Shown one piece after another: positions 34,288-43,598 of a stretch of 64,000 nucleotides of DNA (its first letter is position 1; every line of letters begins with the position of its first letter). Both the position numbers and the translations under genes were made by a program. Location: positions 1-64,000 of the forward strand of contig JAFQPI010000024.1 in NCBI GenBank assembly GCA_017411805.1, written 5' to 3'. Below the pieces are notes generated by a model, which worked only from the letters and a program-made list of their open reading frames with translations, was not told the DNA's origin and ran no database searches. The DNA comes from Clostridia bacterium (GTDB lineage: Bacteria; Bacillota; Clostridia; Oscillospirales; CAG-272).

Positions 34288-35712
34288 ATGTTACACGATC
34301 TGCTTTGCGAAAAGTTTTCGGATAAAAATATAATTCTGCTCGGATTCGGAGTATCTAACGTCCCCGTTGCACGCGAATTTGTACGCGCCGGACTTGGCAA
34401 GTCGGTCACGGTACGCGATATGAAGTCCTTTGACGATCTCGGAGACGCCGCACGCGAGCTTGCGGGGGAAGGTGTGAAATTTGAGTGCGGGATCGAGCCG
34501 ACCAAGGATTTTTCCTGCGACACGAGCCGTGCCGTAATCTTCCGCTCACCCGGCATCAGACCCGACGCGGGCGATCTGACTCCCGCTATCAATTCGGGCG
34601 CGATACTGACCTCAGAGGTCGAATTCTTCTGTGAGCACACACCCGCGCGCATCATTGCGGTCACGGGAAGCGACGGTAAGACTACCACCTCAACGCTCAC
34701 AAGCCTCATTCTCAAGGAAGGCTACAAGGGCGGCAAGGTCTACCTCGGCGGTAACATCGGAACTCCCCTTTTTCCTCTCCTTGACAAGATCGGAAAGAAC
34801 GATATCTGCGTGCTTGAGCTTTCGAGCTTCCAGCTTATGACCATGGATTCGCGCGCGACAAACGCAGCTATCACGAATATCACCCCCAACCACCTAAACT
34901 GGCATATCGACATGAACGAATATGCCGAGGCAAAATACAAGGTCTGCGGCAGAAAGACCTCTCGTCTCGTACTCAACGCGACCGACGGATATTGCCGTGA
35001 GCTTGCATTAAAAACCGAAACGCCGAAGATCATCTTCTCGGCTTACAGAGACTCATACGCCGCCCTCGATGCCCGAGGAGCAAAGGGAATCTTCCTCCGC
35101 GACGGCAAGATCATCCTCTCGGACGGAGCAAGCGAAGAAGTTCTTCTCCTCGCATCCGACATCAAGATCCCCGGCGTTCACAACATTGAAAACTATATGA
35201 CCGCGACTGCTCTGACCTACGGAATTGCCGAAAAGGACGCCGTAGCACGAGTTGCCAAGACCTTCGGCGGCGTCGCGCACCGTCTTGAGCTCGTTCGCGA
35301 GAAGAACGGCGTCAAGTATTACAACAGCTCGATCGACTCGAGCCCCACGCGCACCATCGCGGCTCTTTCAACCTTCTCGAACAAGCCGACCCTCATCGTC
35401 GGCGGACGAGGCAAGAAGACGCCCTATATCGAGCTTGCACACGAGCTTTATCTACGCGCGGGTGCCGTTATCGTCACGGGCGAGACCGCGGACGAGGTAA
35501 GCGAAGCGCTCGCATCGGTCGCATCAGATTATCCCGATTCCGAGCTTAAGATCTTCCGCGAGGAGGATTTCGAGGCTTGCGTCAAGCTTGCGGAATCTCT
35601 TACTCCCTCGGGAAGTGCCGTCCTGCTCTCCCCCGCGGCAACCTCATTTGACAAATTCAAGAACTTTGCCGAGCGAGGCGAGGTCTTCAAAAATATCGTA
35701 AAAAATCTGTAA
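34288..35712 (+). CDS. murD: UDP-N-acetylmuramoyl-L-alanine:D-glutamate ligase
   Basis: A 474-residue cytoplasmic Mur ligase that adds D-glutamate to UDP-MurNAc-L-Ala using ATP. The N-terminal UDP domain has ILLGFGVSNVPVAREF. The ATP loop GSDGKTTT (127-134, Lys131) and the central-domain HRLELV and NNSSIDSSP follow. The C-terminal domain shows LIVGGRGKKTPY. It is the first gene of a long co-directional unit that includes murI, whose product makes its D-Glu substrate. Confidence 0.96.
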   Translation: MLHDLLCEKFSDKNIILLGFGVSNVPVAREFVRAGLGKSVTVRDMKSFDDLGDAARELAGEGVKFECGIEPTKDFSCDTSRAVIFRSPGIRPDAGDLTPAINSGAILTSEVEFFCEHTPARIIAVTGSDGKTTTSTLTSLILKEGYKGGKVYLGGNIGTPLFPLLDKIGKNDICVLELSSFQLMTMDSRATNAAITNITPNHLNWHIDMNEYAEAKYKVCGRKTSRLVLNATDGYCRELALKTETPKIIFSAYRDSYAALDARGAKGIFLRDGKIILSDGASEEVLLLASDIKIPGVHNIENYMTATALTYGIAEKDAVARVAKTFGGVAHRLELVREKNGVKYYNSSIDSSPTRTIAALSTFSNKPTLIVGGRGKKTPYIELAHELYLRAGAVIVTGETADEVSEALASVASDYPDSELKIFREEDFEACVKLAESLTPSGSAVLLSPAATSFDKFKNFAERGEVFKNIVKNL

Positions 35713-35735
35713 TCAATCCGAAAGGAAGAAGAAAT

Positions 35736-36806
35736 ATGGAACACAAGATCGACCTGACAGAGCTTACTCTGTCGCTGGCATCTCTGATGTCGGTCACGGG
35801 CCATACGAGATACTCTAAGGAAAAGCTTTACGAGATCGTATCACCCTATTTTGACGAGGTCCGCGAAACGCGCCTCGGCTGTTATCACCTCATCCGCCGT
35901 TGCGGTAAGGAAAACGCGCAAAGGATCCTCGTTGATGCTCACTTTGACGAGATCGGAATGATCGTAACCGAGATCAAGGAGGGCGGATTCCTTACCGTCA
36001 CCTCGATCGGCGGTATGGACACCCGAATTCTTCAGGCAAGCGAGGTTATCATATACGGCGAGGGACGCGAGATCTACGGCGTCGTAGGCTCCACACCTCC
36101 CCACCTTCAGAAGCCGGGCGAGTCGGGCAAGCTCCGCGATATCACCGAGCTTCTCATCGACACGGGCTACTCTAAGGAAGAGCTCGAAAAGTACGTATCT
36201 ATCGGCACGCCCATCGGCTTCCGCCCCGTTTATACCAAGCTCCGCAACAACAAGATCGCGGGCAAGGGCTTTGACGACAAGGCTTGCGCGGCTTGCGCCA
36301 TCGCGGCTGTAGCTGAGATCCCCGCGGACGAGCTTTGGGGCGACGTTTACGTTCAGCTCTCGAATTTTGAGGAAGCGGGCGGATTTATGACGGGTGCGGC
36401 AACAGGCGCATACGAGGTAAATCCCATCTGCGCGATCGTTGCAGACGTTGACCTCGGAAGCACTCCCGATACCAAGAGAAGCGAGACCGTACCTCTTGAC
36501 GGCGGACCCTCGATCTCCACAGGTCCAATCACCGACAAGAGACTGACCGCCCTCCTTCGCCGTCTTGCGGACGAAAAGGAGATCAAGCATCAGATGTCGG
36601 TAACCGCAGGAGGAACCGGAACCAACACAATGGTCGTCAACCTTGTCCGCAACGGTATTCCCACCGTTGACATCGGACTCCCTCTGCGCAGTATGCACAC
36701 CTCGAACGAGGTCATTTCTATGAACGACGCGGCAGGAATGCGTGATCTTATCACTCTCTTCGTAACAAGTTCCGAGATCGAAAAGGAGGTATGCCCCAAT
36801 GAGTGA
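35736..36806 (+). CDS. M42-family metallo-aminopeptidase, paralogue 1
   Basis: A 356-residue cytoplasmic peptidase of the M42 (tetrahedral TET/PepA) family. Metal ligands are seen at His69/Asp71 (VDAHFDEIG), Asp in KGFDDKACAA (about 174), the Glu-Glu pair in SNFEEAGG, Asp in VADVDLGS and His in MHTSNEVISMND. The Glu-Glu segment reads NFEEAGG rather than the usual QEEVG, so this copy is the most diverged. Its last 8 bases overlap the next gene. M42 enzymes remove N-terminal residues from short peptides; some also release Glu or Asp. Confidence 0.9.
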   Translation: MEHKIDLTELTLSLASLMSVTGHTRYSKEKLYEIVSPYFDEVRETRLGCYHLIRRCGKENAQRILVDAHFDEIGMIVTEIKEGGFLTVTSIGGMDTRILQASEVIIYGEGREIYGVVGSTPPHLQKPGESGKLRDITELLIDTGYSKEELEKYVSIGTPIGFRPVYTKLRNNKIAGKGFDDKACAACAIAAVAEIPADELWGDVYVQLSNFEEAGGFMTGAATGAYEVNPICAIVADVDLGSTPDTKRSETVPLDGGPSISTGPITDKRLTALLRRLADEKEIKHQMSVTAGGTGTNTMVVNLVRNGIPTVDIGLPLRSMHTSNEVISMNDAAGMRDLITLFVTSSEIEKEVCPNE

Positions 36807-37875
36807 AACTAAATTTCTTGAAGGAATTGAATTGCTCCGTCATCTCTCCCTCGTATTCGGACCTACGGGCTCGGAGGAGGCTGTTGCGGACGAGATCATA
36901 AAACAACTTGAGAACACCGACGCGCAGATCATCCGCGACAGAATGAGCAACGTATTTGCCGTTCTCCACGGCAAGAACCGCCCCGAAAAGACGGTCATGC
37001 TCTCGGCTCATATGGATGAGGTCGGCTTCATCATCAAGGACATCGACAGCGACGGCTACATCCGCTTCGGATGCCTCGGCGGTATCGATCCCCGCGTTCT
37101 CTGCGGCAGAAAGGTCACCTTCCGCGGCAAGGAGGGCGACGTCAGCGGCGTTATCGCGTCAAAGGCGATCCACCATCAGTCCGCCGAGGAGCGCAAGAAC
37201 GCGACAAAGGCAAACGATATGTACGTTGATATCGGCGCGACCTCGAGAGAGGATGCCGAAAGCGTTCTTTCACGCGGCGACAGCGGAACATTTGACAGCG
37301 AGTTCGTCATCTTTGGTGAGAACGACGCTTACGCAAAGTGCAAGGCTCTTGACGACCGTCTCGGATGCGTCGTTATGATCGAGACTCTGCGCCGCATCAA
37401 AAAAGAAGGCATCGAGCTTCCCTTCGACCTCGTTTGTGCCTTCACTGTACGCGAGGAGATCGGTATCTCGGGCGCAACCGCGGCGGCACACCGCTTCCGC
37501 CCCGACTACGCGATCGTTCTTGAGACCACCGCGATCGCGGACCTTCCCGACGTTCCCAAGAACTCGAGAGTCAGCGAGGTTGGTAACGGCGGAGTCGTAT
37601 CCCTTATGGACCGCTCCACGATCTACAACCGCGATTTTGTCGACGGCGCGATGAAGATCGCCGAGGAAAACGGTATTCCCGCGCAGATAAAGCGTTACGT
37701 TTCGGGCGGCAACGATGCGGGTCATATCCATAAGAGTGCGGACGGCACACGCTGTCTTGCAATTTCCGCGCCCACTCGTTATCTTCATTCGGCTTCCTGC
37801 GTAATCGCGATCCGCGACTTTGAGTCGATCAAGTCCCACGTTTACGCAATTCTCACATCATATAAATTTAGTTGA
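36799..37875 (+). CDS. M42-family metallo-aminopeptidase, paralogue 2
   Basis: A 358-residue paralogue of the preceding gene. All metal ligands are present: His71/Asp73 (SAHMDEVGF), Asp in ALDDRLGC, the Glu-Glu of TVREEIGISGA, then VLETTAIAD in place of the usual Asp-containing segment, and a final His near RYLHSASC. The change from D to E in the VLETT segment is also common in the family. The Ile and Ala segments of the tetrahedral-complex interface are conserved in outline. It overlaps paralogue 1 by 8 bases and precedes paralogue 3 by 18, so all three are co-expressed. Confidence 0.9.
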   Translation: MSETKFLEGIELLRHLSLVFGPTGSEEAVADEIIKQLENTDAQIIRDRMSNVFAVLHGKNRPEKTVMLSAHMDEVGFIIKDIDSDGYIRFGCLGGIDPRVLCGRKVTFRGKEGDVSGVIASKAIHHQSAEERKNATKANDMYVDIGATSREDAESVLSRGDSGTFDSEFVIFGENDAYAKCKALDDRLGCVVMIETLRRIKKEGIELPFDLVCAFTVREEIGISGATAAAHRFRPDYAIVLETTAIADLPDVPKNSRVSEVGNGGVVSLMDRSTIYNRDFVDGAMKIAEENGIPAQIKRYVSGGNDAGHIHKSADGTRCLAISAPTRYLHSASCVIAIRDFESIKSHVYAILTSYKFS

Positions 37876-37893
37876 TCTCGGAGGAAAATATAA

Positions 37894-38901
37894 ATGTATT
37901 CTCTTATTAAAAAAGTTGTATGCTGTCCCGGCGTTTCGGGCAATGAAAAGCAGATCGCGGCTCTTCTTGAGCGTGAAGTCGCTCCCTACGTAGACGAGAC
38001 CTATACCGACGCTCTCGGCAACCTCATCGCTATCAAGTACGGTAACCTTGAAGGCGGCGAGCGCAAAAAACTCCTTTACTGCGCTCATATGGACGAGATC
38101 GGATTTATCGTAACCTATATTGAAGAGAACGGATTCATCCGCTTTGCTCCCATCGGAGGCATCAATTTCGTTGCCGCCGCATTCAGCCACGTCGTTTTTG
38201 CAAACGGCGAGAAGGGCATCCTTGTTCCCGAGGCGGGAACCAAGGCATCCGATCTTGCGGCTGACAAGTGCGTCGTTGATATCGGCGCGACCTCCGCGAA
38301 GGAAGCGTCCCGCAAGGTAAAGATCGGCGATTGCTTCTCCCTCGCTCACAATCTCTCGAAGCTCGGCGGGGCCCGCGCTGTCGGCCGCCCCATCGACGAC
38401 CGCATCGGCTGCGCTATCATGATCGAGACCGCAAAGGCTCTCGCTGAAAACTGCCCTCACGATATGTATTACGTCTTCTCGGTCCAGGAAGAGGTCGGAT
38501 GCCGCGGCGCACGTCCCGCAGGCTTCTCGATCGCTCCCGATATCGCGATCGCATTTGACGTTACCGGCACCGGCGACGCTCAGGGCTCTAAGCCTATGGC
38601 TGTAAAGCTCGGCGGTGGCGCGGCTATCAAGATCAAGGACGGCTCGGTAATCTGCTCGGGCGAGGTAGTTTCCAAGCTTCAGAAGCTCGCAAAAGATAAG
38701 AAGATCACATCTCAGAACGAGATCCTTCTCTACGGCGGAACCGACACAAGCGTGCTCCAGGGCGCGGGCGTCGGCGCATACGCGGGATGCATCTCGATCC
38801 CCAGCCGCTATATCCATTCGGGCGTTGAAATGATCGACCTCCGCGACGTCAAGGCTTGCACAGAGCTTGCAACCGCATTCGCACTTGATCCCACACTCTG
38901 A
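37894..38901 (+). CDS. M42-family metallo-aminopeptidase, paralogue 3
   Basis: A 335-residue M42 peptidase. Metal ligands are His65/Asp67 (CAHMDEIGF), Asp in PIDDRIGC, Glu-Glu in SVQEEVGCRGA, Asp in IAFDVTGTG and His in RYIHSGVEMIDL. This copy matches the family consensus best. Its stop overlaps the murI start (TGATG), giving translational coupling to D-glutamate synthesis. GGAGGAAAAT precedes the ATG. Three in-line paralogues suggest distinct side-chain preferences in peptide breakdown; that is inference. Confidence 0.92.
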   Translation: MYSLIKKVVCCPGVSGNEKQIAALLEREVAPYVDETYTDALGNLIAIKYGNLEGGERKKLLYCAHMDEIGFIVTYIEENGFIRFAPIGGINFVAAAFSHVVFANGEKGILVPEAGTKASDLAADKCVVDIGATSAKEASRKVKIGDCFSLAHNLSKLGGARAVGRPIDDRIGCAIMIETAKALAENCPHDMYYVFSVQEEVGCRGARPAGFSIAPDIAIAFDVTGTGDAQGSKPMAVKLGGGAAIKIKDGSVICSGEVVSKLQKLAKDKKITSQNEILLYGGTDTSVLQGAGVGAYAGCISIPSRYIHSGVEMIDLRDVKACTELATAFALDPTL

Positions 38902-39662
38902 TGAATTCTTCCCCCATCGGGGTTTTCGATTCGGGAGTCGGCGGACTTTCGCTCCTTCGTGAGCTTCGCCGACTTCTCCCGAACGAGGACTTCATATATT
39001 ACGGCGACCGCGCAAACGCTCCCTACGGCGCAAAGACGCACGAGGAGATCCTCGAAATCTCAAAGGGAATCGTAAACGTACTTCTCTCGCGCGGCGCAAA
39101 GGCGATTGTCGTCGCCTGCAATACAGCAACCGCGGTAGCCATCGAGCCTCTGCGCGCGGCTTACGAGGGTCTGCCCATAATCGGCATCGAGCCCGCGGTA
39201 AAACCCGCAAGGGTCTCGGGATGCCGCCGCGTACTCGTTCTCGCAACCCCCGTTACCGTCAGCGAGAGCCGCTTTGCCGCGCTTCTCCGCGCAAATTCAA
39301 AGGACAACTGCGAATTCATCGGCGTTCCCTGCCATGAGCTCGCATTTATGGTCGAAAGCGGCGCATCCTCCGAGGATATCGAGGAATATCTCCGCTCCGT
39401 CTTCGCTCCATACCGAGCTGATGGCTTTGACGGTATCGTTCTCGGCTGTACGCACTATCCTCTCGTGCTTGACGAGATCAAGCGCGCCGCGGGCGAGAAC
39501 GTCAGCGTTTTTGACGGCTCGGACGGCACAGCCCGCCACACAAAACACCTGCTCGAGGAACTTTCAATCAATTCTTTGTCTCGAAAGATCGGAAATATCG
39601 AATTCATTTCGAGCGACGGAAGCGATCATCTCGAACGCTTCTACCAAAAAATCAGCAAATAA
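38901..39662 (+). CDS. murI: Glutamate racemase
   Basis: A 253-residue enzyme converting L-Glu to D-Glu for peptidoglycan. Signatures are GVFDSGVGGLSLLREL with Asp10, the catalytic VACNTATAVAI (Cys73) and the second catalytic cysteine in VLGCTHYPL (about 184). Its start overlaps the M42 paralogue 3 stop. With murD it makes and uses D-Glu. Confidence 0.95.
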   Translation: MNSSPIGVFDSGVGGLSLLRELRRLLPNEDFIYYGDRANAPYGAKTHEEILEISKGIVNVLLSRGAKAIVVACNTATAVAIEPLRAAYEGLPIIGIEPAVKPARVSGCRRVLVLATPVTVSESRFAALLRANSKDNCEFIGVPCHELAFMVESGASSEDIEEYLRSVFAPYRADGFDGIVLGCTHYPLVLDEIKRAAGENVSVFDGSDGTARHTKHLLEELSINSLSRKIGNIEFISSDGSDHLERFYQKISK

Positions 39663-39687
39663 TATCAGCAAATAATAAAGGTACAAA

Positions 39688-40938
39688 ATGACTTTTTCGG
39701 ATAAAACACTCGCCCTCGCCCGTGAGGCAGAGGCGGCGCTGGCACCGATCTTCGCCGAGATCGACCGCGTTTCCTATATCGGCACCTGCCGCGTACTTGA
39801 CGCCTTCCGCGAGGAGCGTGTCAGCGACGCTTGCTTCGGCTCAACCACGGGCTACGGCTATGACGACCGCGGACGCGAGGTCCTTGACCGCGTATGGAGC
39901 CGTGTTTTCGGCACGGAGGCGGCACTCGTTCGCCACAATTTCGTAAACGGAACCCATGCCCTCTCGACCGCTCTCTTCGGACTTCTCCGTCCGAACGATA
40001 CCCTCCTCTCTGTCGCGGGTAAGCCATACGATACCCTTGACGGCGTTATCGGAATTTCGGGCAAGACGGGCGACGGCTCGCTTGCGGATTTCGGCGTAAA
40101 CTACGCTCAGATCGAAATGACCGCCGAGGGCGGACTTGATATACCCGCCATTGTTGAACGCGTAAAGAATGATGAAAGCGTTAAAGTCGTATTCATTCAG
40201 CGTTCTAAAGGTTATCTCAACCGCCGTACTCTCTCGCCCGACGAGATCAGCGCGGTCACCGATGCTGTCCACGCTATCCGCGGCGGCGTTTACGTTGTCG
40301 TTGACAACTGCTATGGCGAATTCACCGCAGAATACGAGCCCCGAGCAGATATGCTCGTCGGCTCGCTCATCAAGAATCCCGGAGGCGGAATGGCTCTGAC
40401 GGGCGGATACATCGCGGGAAGCGAGCGCGCGGTCGAGCTTGCTTCCTACCGTCTCACCACAGTCGGCACGGGAGGCGAAGTCGGTGCGACTCTCGGTCAG
40501 AACAGAACGATGTTTCAGGGGCTCTTCTACGCTCCCCATACCACCGCTGCGGCTATCAAGACAGCGCATCTTGCGGCTTATATCTTCGAGAAGATGGGTT
40601 ACGACACATATCCCTCCTGGAATGAAACTCGTTACGACATCATCCAGACCGTCATCACGCACGACCCCGAGATCCTTTGCGCATTCTGCAGAGGAATCCA
40701 GGCGGGCTCGCCCGTTGATTCCTTCGTAACTCCCGAGCCCTGGGATATGCCCGGATACTCGGATCCCGTCATCATGGCGGCGGGTGCATTCATTCAGGGC
40801 TCATCTGTAGAGCTTTCGGCGGACGGTCCCATCCGTCCTCCCTACACTGTCTATTTTCAGGGCGGTCTGACATACGAAAGCGGCAAAATCGGAATTCTTA
40901 CTGCGGCAGACGCAGTTGCAAATTACAAAAAGGACTGA
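39688..40938 (+). CDS. Aluminium-resistance / methionine gamma-lyase-family PLP enzyme
   Basis: A 416-residue fold-type I PLP enzyme of the PF06838 group (YnbB-like), often labelled methionine gamma-lyase family or aluminium resistance protein. The Schiff-base lysine is likely Lys229 in SLIKNPGGGMALTGGY. The N-terminal FGSTTGYGYDDRGRE and HNFVNGTHALSTAL are family signatures. Actual function is poorly known; a role in sulfur amino acid breakdown is plausible. The next but one gene is a NifS-like desulfurase, so a sulfur link inside this operon is possible. Confidence 0.85.
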   Translation: MTFSDKTLALAREAEAALAPIFAEIDRVSYIGTCRVLDAFREERVSDACFGSTTGYGYDDRGREVLDRVWSRVFGTEAALVRHNFVNGTHALSTALFGLLRPNDTLLSVAGKPYDTLDGVIGISGKTGDGSLADFGVNYAQIEMTAEGGLDIPAIVERVKNDESVKVVFIQRSKGYLNRRTLSPDEISAVTDAVHAIRGGVYVVVDNCYGEFTAEYEPRADMLVGSLIKNPGGGMALTGGYIAGSERAVELASYRLTTVGTGGEVGATLGQNRTMFQGLFYAPHTTAAAIKTAHLAAYIFEKMGYDTYPSWNETRYDIIQTVITHDPEILCAFCRGIQAGSPVDSFVTPEPWDMPGYSDPVIMAAGAFIQGSSVELSADGPIRPPYTVYFQGGLTYESGKIGILTAADAVANYKKD

Positions 40939-40943
40939 ATAAA

Positions 40944-41501
40944 ATGAAAAAATCGCTCATTTCCATCACTTGTCTCCTTTTCTCCCTCCTTTTCATCCTT
41001 TCCGGATGCTCCAAGGATAGTGCTCCCGAAGGATACAAGAACGTAGCCAACGACAATGATTCCTTCTATCTGTACGTTCCCACGGCATGGGTCTCAAACA
41101 CCTCCGGCGGAACGGCATCGGCATACTATTCCTCGGATGACTTCTCAAACGTCTCCTTCACCTGCATGATAATCGAACCCGGTGAAATGGATACTCTCGA
41201 AACTTACAAGGAAGTCGCGCTTAAGGAATTTGCCGCGGTTCTCCCTGCTTTCAAGGAAGTCGCCTCCGAGCCTAAGCTCGATGAAAACGGAGTAAAGATC
41301 GATCCCCCCGCTATAGAGGACAAGGAAACTCTCGTTTTCGAATACGAATGCACTCTTGGCGAAGATAACTACAAGTATCTGCAGGCTGTCGCAATGAAGG
41401 ACGATTTTTTCTACGTCTTCACTTATACCGCACTTGCAGATAACTATGATAAGCATCTCGATGACGTAAATCAGATCATTGAATATATCAAGTTCAAATA
41501 A
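40944..41501 (+). CDS. Small lipoprotein, PsbP-like
   Basis: A 185-residue lipoprotein with lipobox LSGC (Cys22). The mature part, with SFYLYVPTAWVS and YYSSDDFSNVSFTCMI, resembles the PsbP/DcrB-type fold that opens with a short beta strand and F-x-(L/I)-x-(V/I)-P-x-x-W. The C-terminal segment YVFTYTA...HLDDVNQIIEYIKF also fits this fold. The function in bacteria is not known. It begins 5 bases after the preceding gene. Probably anchored on the outer face of the membrane. Confidence 0.7.
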   Translation: MKKSLISITCLLFSLLFILSGCSKDSAPEGYKNVANDNDSFYLYVPTAWVSNTSGGTASAYYSSDDFSNVSFTCMIIEPGEMDTLETYKEVALKEFAAVLPAFKEVASEPKLDENGVKIDPPAIEDKETLVFEYECTLGEDNYKYLQAVAMKDDFFYVFTYTALADNYDKHLDDVNQIIEYIKFK

Positions 41502-41503
41502 TC

Positions 41504-42661
41504 ATGATATACCTTGACAACAGCGCAACGACCCATCTCGCTCCCGAGGTACGCCAAGCCATGCTTGAGGTCTGGGATAACGTCGGTAATCCGTCGTCCC
41601 TTCACTCCGCGGGCCTTGCGGCAAAGAAAAGGCTTGAGGGCGCAAGATCTTCTCTGATCTCCTCCGCAGGTCTGAGATCTGCCGAATGGCAGGTCGTTTT
41701 CTGCGGTTCGGGAAGCGAAGCTAACAATCTCGCGCTTCTCGGCACGGCGCACGATAGGCGTCATCTCGACTCACGCCGCATACTTATCACAAATTCAGAG
41801 CATGCTTCGGTCTCAAACACCGCCGAGGCACTCGTTTCGCGCGGCTTTGAACTCGTAAATATCCCGACAAATGGCGGTTCTCTTGACCTCGAGGCTATCG
41901 AACGCGAGGCTAAGAAAGGCATTTGCGTGTCATCCTTTATGCTTGTCAACAACGAGACCGGCGCGATATATGATATTGCAAGTGCCGCAGAGATCATCAA
42001 AAAAACATGTCCGACCGCCCTCATTCATTGCGACGCGGTTCAAGGTTTCATGCGCATTCCGCTCCCGAACAGTTCAAAAATAGATCTCATCAGCGTCAGC
42101 GCGCATAAGATCCACGGTCCCGCGGGCGTCGGAGCACTCTTTCTGCGCCGCGATCTGATCAAAAAGCGCGCACTCTGCCCCGTAATCTTCGGCGGCGGTC
42201 AGGAGGAGGGTCTGCGATCGGGTACCGAAAATCTCGCGGGCGCGGTGGGTTTTGCCAAAGCCGCCGAAATCATGAAGCCCAGAATGGATGAGAATTTTGA
42301 TCATCTTAGCGATCTTTCAAACTACGCGATCGGGAAGATCGTAGAGGCGGGCGCAAACGTCAACCTCCCGCCCGTACGCGCTCCCCATATTTTAAGCATC
42401 ACCCTCCCCCGCATCAAGAGCCAGACTATGCTCAATCTGCTCTCGGCGGGCGGAGTATGCGTTTCGAGCGGCTCGGCTTGCTCTTCAAACGCCAAAAACC
42501 GTCACGTAAGCTCGGCTCTCGTCGCCTTCGGTCTCTCCGATTCGGAAGCCGACTGCACGATCCGCGTGAGTCTCTGCAAAGATAACACCCGTGAGGAGAT
42601 CGACGAATTCGCGTCCCTCCTTTCCTCGGGCATACAAAGACTTGTAAAAATCAAAAGATAA
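41504..42661 (+). CDS. Cysteine desulfurase family protein (NifS/IscS-like)
   Basis: A 385-residue PLP enzyme. It has YLDNSATTHLAPEV at the N-terminus, the PLP lysine in SVSAHKIHGPAG (about 201) and the active-site cysteine in SSGSACSSNAKN (Cys326), which carries the persulfide. It removes sulfur from cysteine for Fe-S clusters or tRNA thiolation. No iscU or thiI is beside it. The start is 2 bases after the preceding stop, so it is in the same transcript as murD-murI. Confidence 0.9.
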   Translation: MIYLDNSATTHLAPEVRQAMLEVWDNVGNPSSLHSAGLAAKKRLEGARSSLISSAGLRSAEWQVVFCGSGSEANNLALLGTAHDRRHLDSRRILITNSEHASVSNTAEALVSRGFELVNIPTNGGSLDLEAIEREAKKGICVSSFMLVNNETGAIYDIASAAEIIKKTCPTALIHCDAVQGFMRIPLPNSSKIDLISVSAHKIHGPAGVGALFLRRDLIKKRALCPVIFGGGQEEGLRSGTENLAGAVGFAKAAEIMKPRMDENFDHLSDLSNYAIGKIVEAGANVNLPPVRAPHILSITLPRIKSQTMLNLLSAGGVCVSSGSACSSNAKNRHVSSALVAFGLSDSEADCTIRVSLCKDNTREEIDEFASLLSSGIQRLVKIKR

Positions 42662-42673
42662 AGAGGTAGAAAA

Positions 42674-43537
42674 ATGTCCTACGTAACCACAAAAGAAATG
42701 CTTCTGAACGCACAGAAGGGCGGATACGCCGTTGGCGCATTCAACTTCGAGAATATGGAGATGGCTCTCGCCATCATCGAAGCGGCAGAAGAACTCCGTG
42801 CTCCCGTCATCCTTCAGACCACTCCCTCGACGGTCAAGTATGCTTCCCCCTCGGTCTTTGCCGCTATCGCAAAGGCACTTGCCGAGAAGGCTACAGTTCC
42901 CGTTGCGGTTCACCTCGACCACGGTTCTTCCCTTGAGCTTTGTGACGCCGCCGCTTCTGCAGGCTATACATCCGTAATGTTTGACGGCTCGGGCGAATCC
43001 TTTGAGAAGAACGTCGAGCTTACCGCAAAGGCTGTCGAGATAGCAAATAGATTCGATATTCCCACCGAGGCTGAGCTTGGCAAGGTCGGCGGCAAGGAAG
43101 ACGATCTCGAGGCTGACGCTGACAACGGAACCGATCCCGAGGCAGCAGCGGAGTTTGTAAAGCGCACGGGCATTTCCTCCCTCGCGGTTGCTATCGGCAC
43201 CGCACACGGCTTCTACGTCGGCACTCCCGTTCTTGACGTTCCCCGTCTGATCGCTATCCGTAAGAAGCTTGAGGAGAACTGCTGCTCGATCCCGCTTGTT
43301 CTTCACGGTGCATCGGGTCTCTCCCCCGAGGCTGTAAAGAGCTGTATCGCAGAGGGCATCTGCAAGGTCAATTTTGCTACCGAGCTCCGCGTGGCTTACA
43401 CCGCGGCGGTCCGCGAGAACCTCGCATCCGACGCTAAGATCTACGACCCCAAGAAGTATGGCACAGCGGCTCGCGCGGCTGTAGTTGATGCTGTCAAGCA
43501 GCGCATCCTCGTTTGCGGATGCAACGGCAAAGCGTAA
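42674..43537 (+). CDS. Class II fructose-bisphosphate/tagatose-bisphosphate aldolase
   Basis: A 287-residue zinc aldolase of the GatY/FbaA group. Catalytic Asp82 and zinc ligand His83 (VHLDHGSS), His178 (GTAHGFY) and His211 (LHGASGLS) are present. The reaction is reversible cleavage of fructose-1,6- or tagatose-1,6-bisphosphate to two triose phosphates. The next gene is a galactitol-1-phosphate dehydrogenase-like enzyme, so tagatose or another sugar-alcohol intermediate is a plausible substrate. The two are 61 bases apart. Confidence 0.9.
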   Translation: MSYVTTKEMLLNAQKGGYAVGAFNFENMEMALAIIEAAEELRAPVILQTTPSTVKYASPSVFAAIAKALAEKATVPVAVHLDHGSSLELCDAAASAGYTSVMFDGSGESFEKNVELTAKAVEIANRFDIPTEAELGKVGGKEDDLEADADNGTDPEAAAEFVKRTGISSLAVAIGTAHGFYVGTPVLDVPRLIAIRKKLEENCCSIPLVLHGASGLSPEAVKSCIAEGICKVNFATELRVAYTAAVRENLASDAKIYDPKKYGTAARAAVVDAVKQRILVCGCNGKA

Positions 43538-43598
43538 ACGCCACTTGTAAAACTGCGTTTTATTTTGATGAAATTTATTCCTACAAGGAGAACATAAA

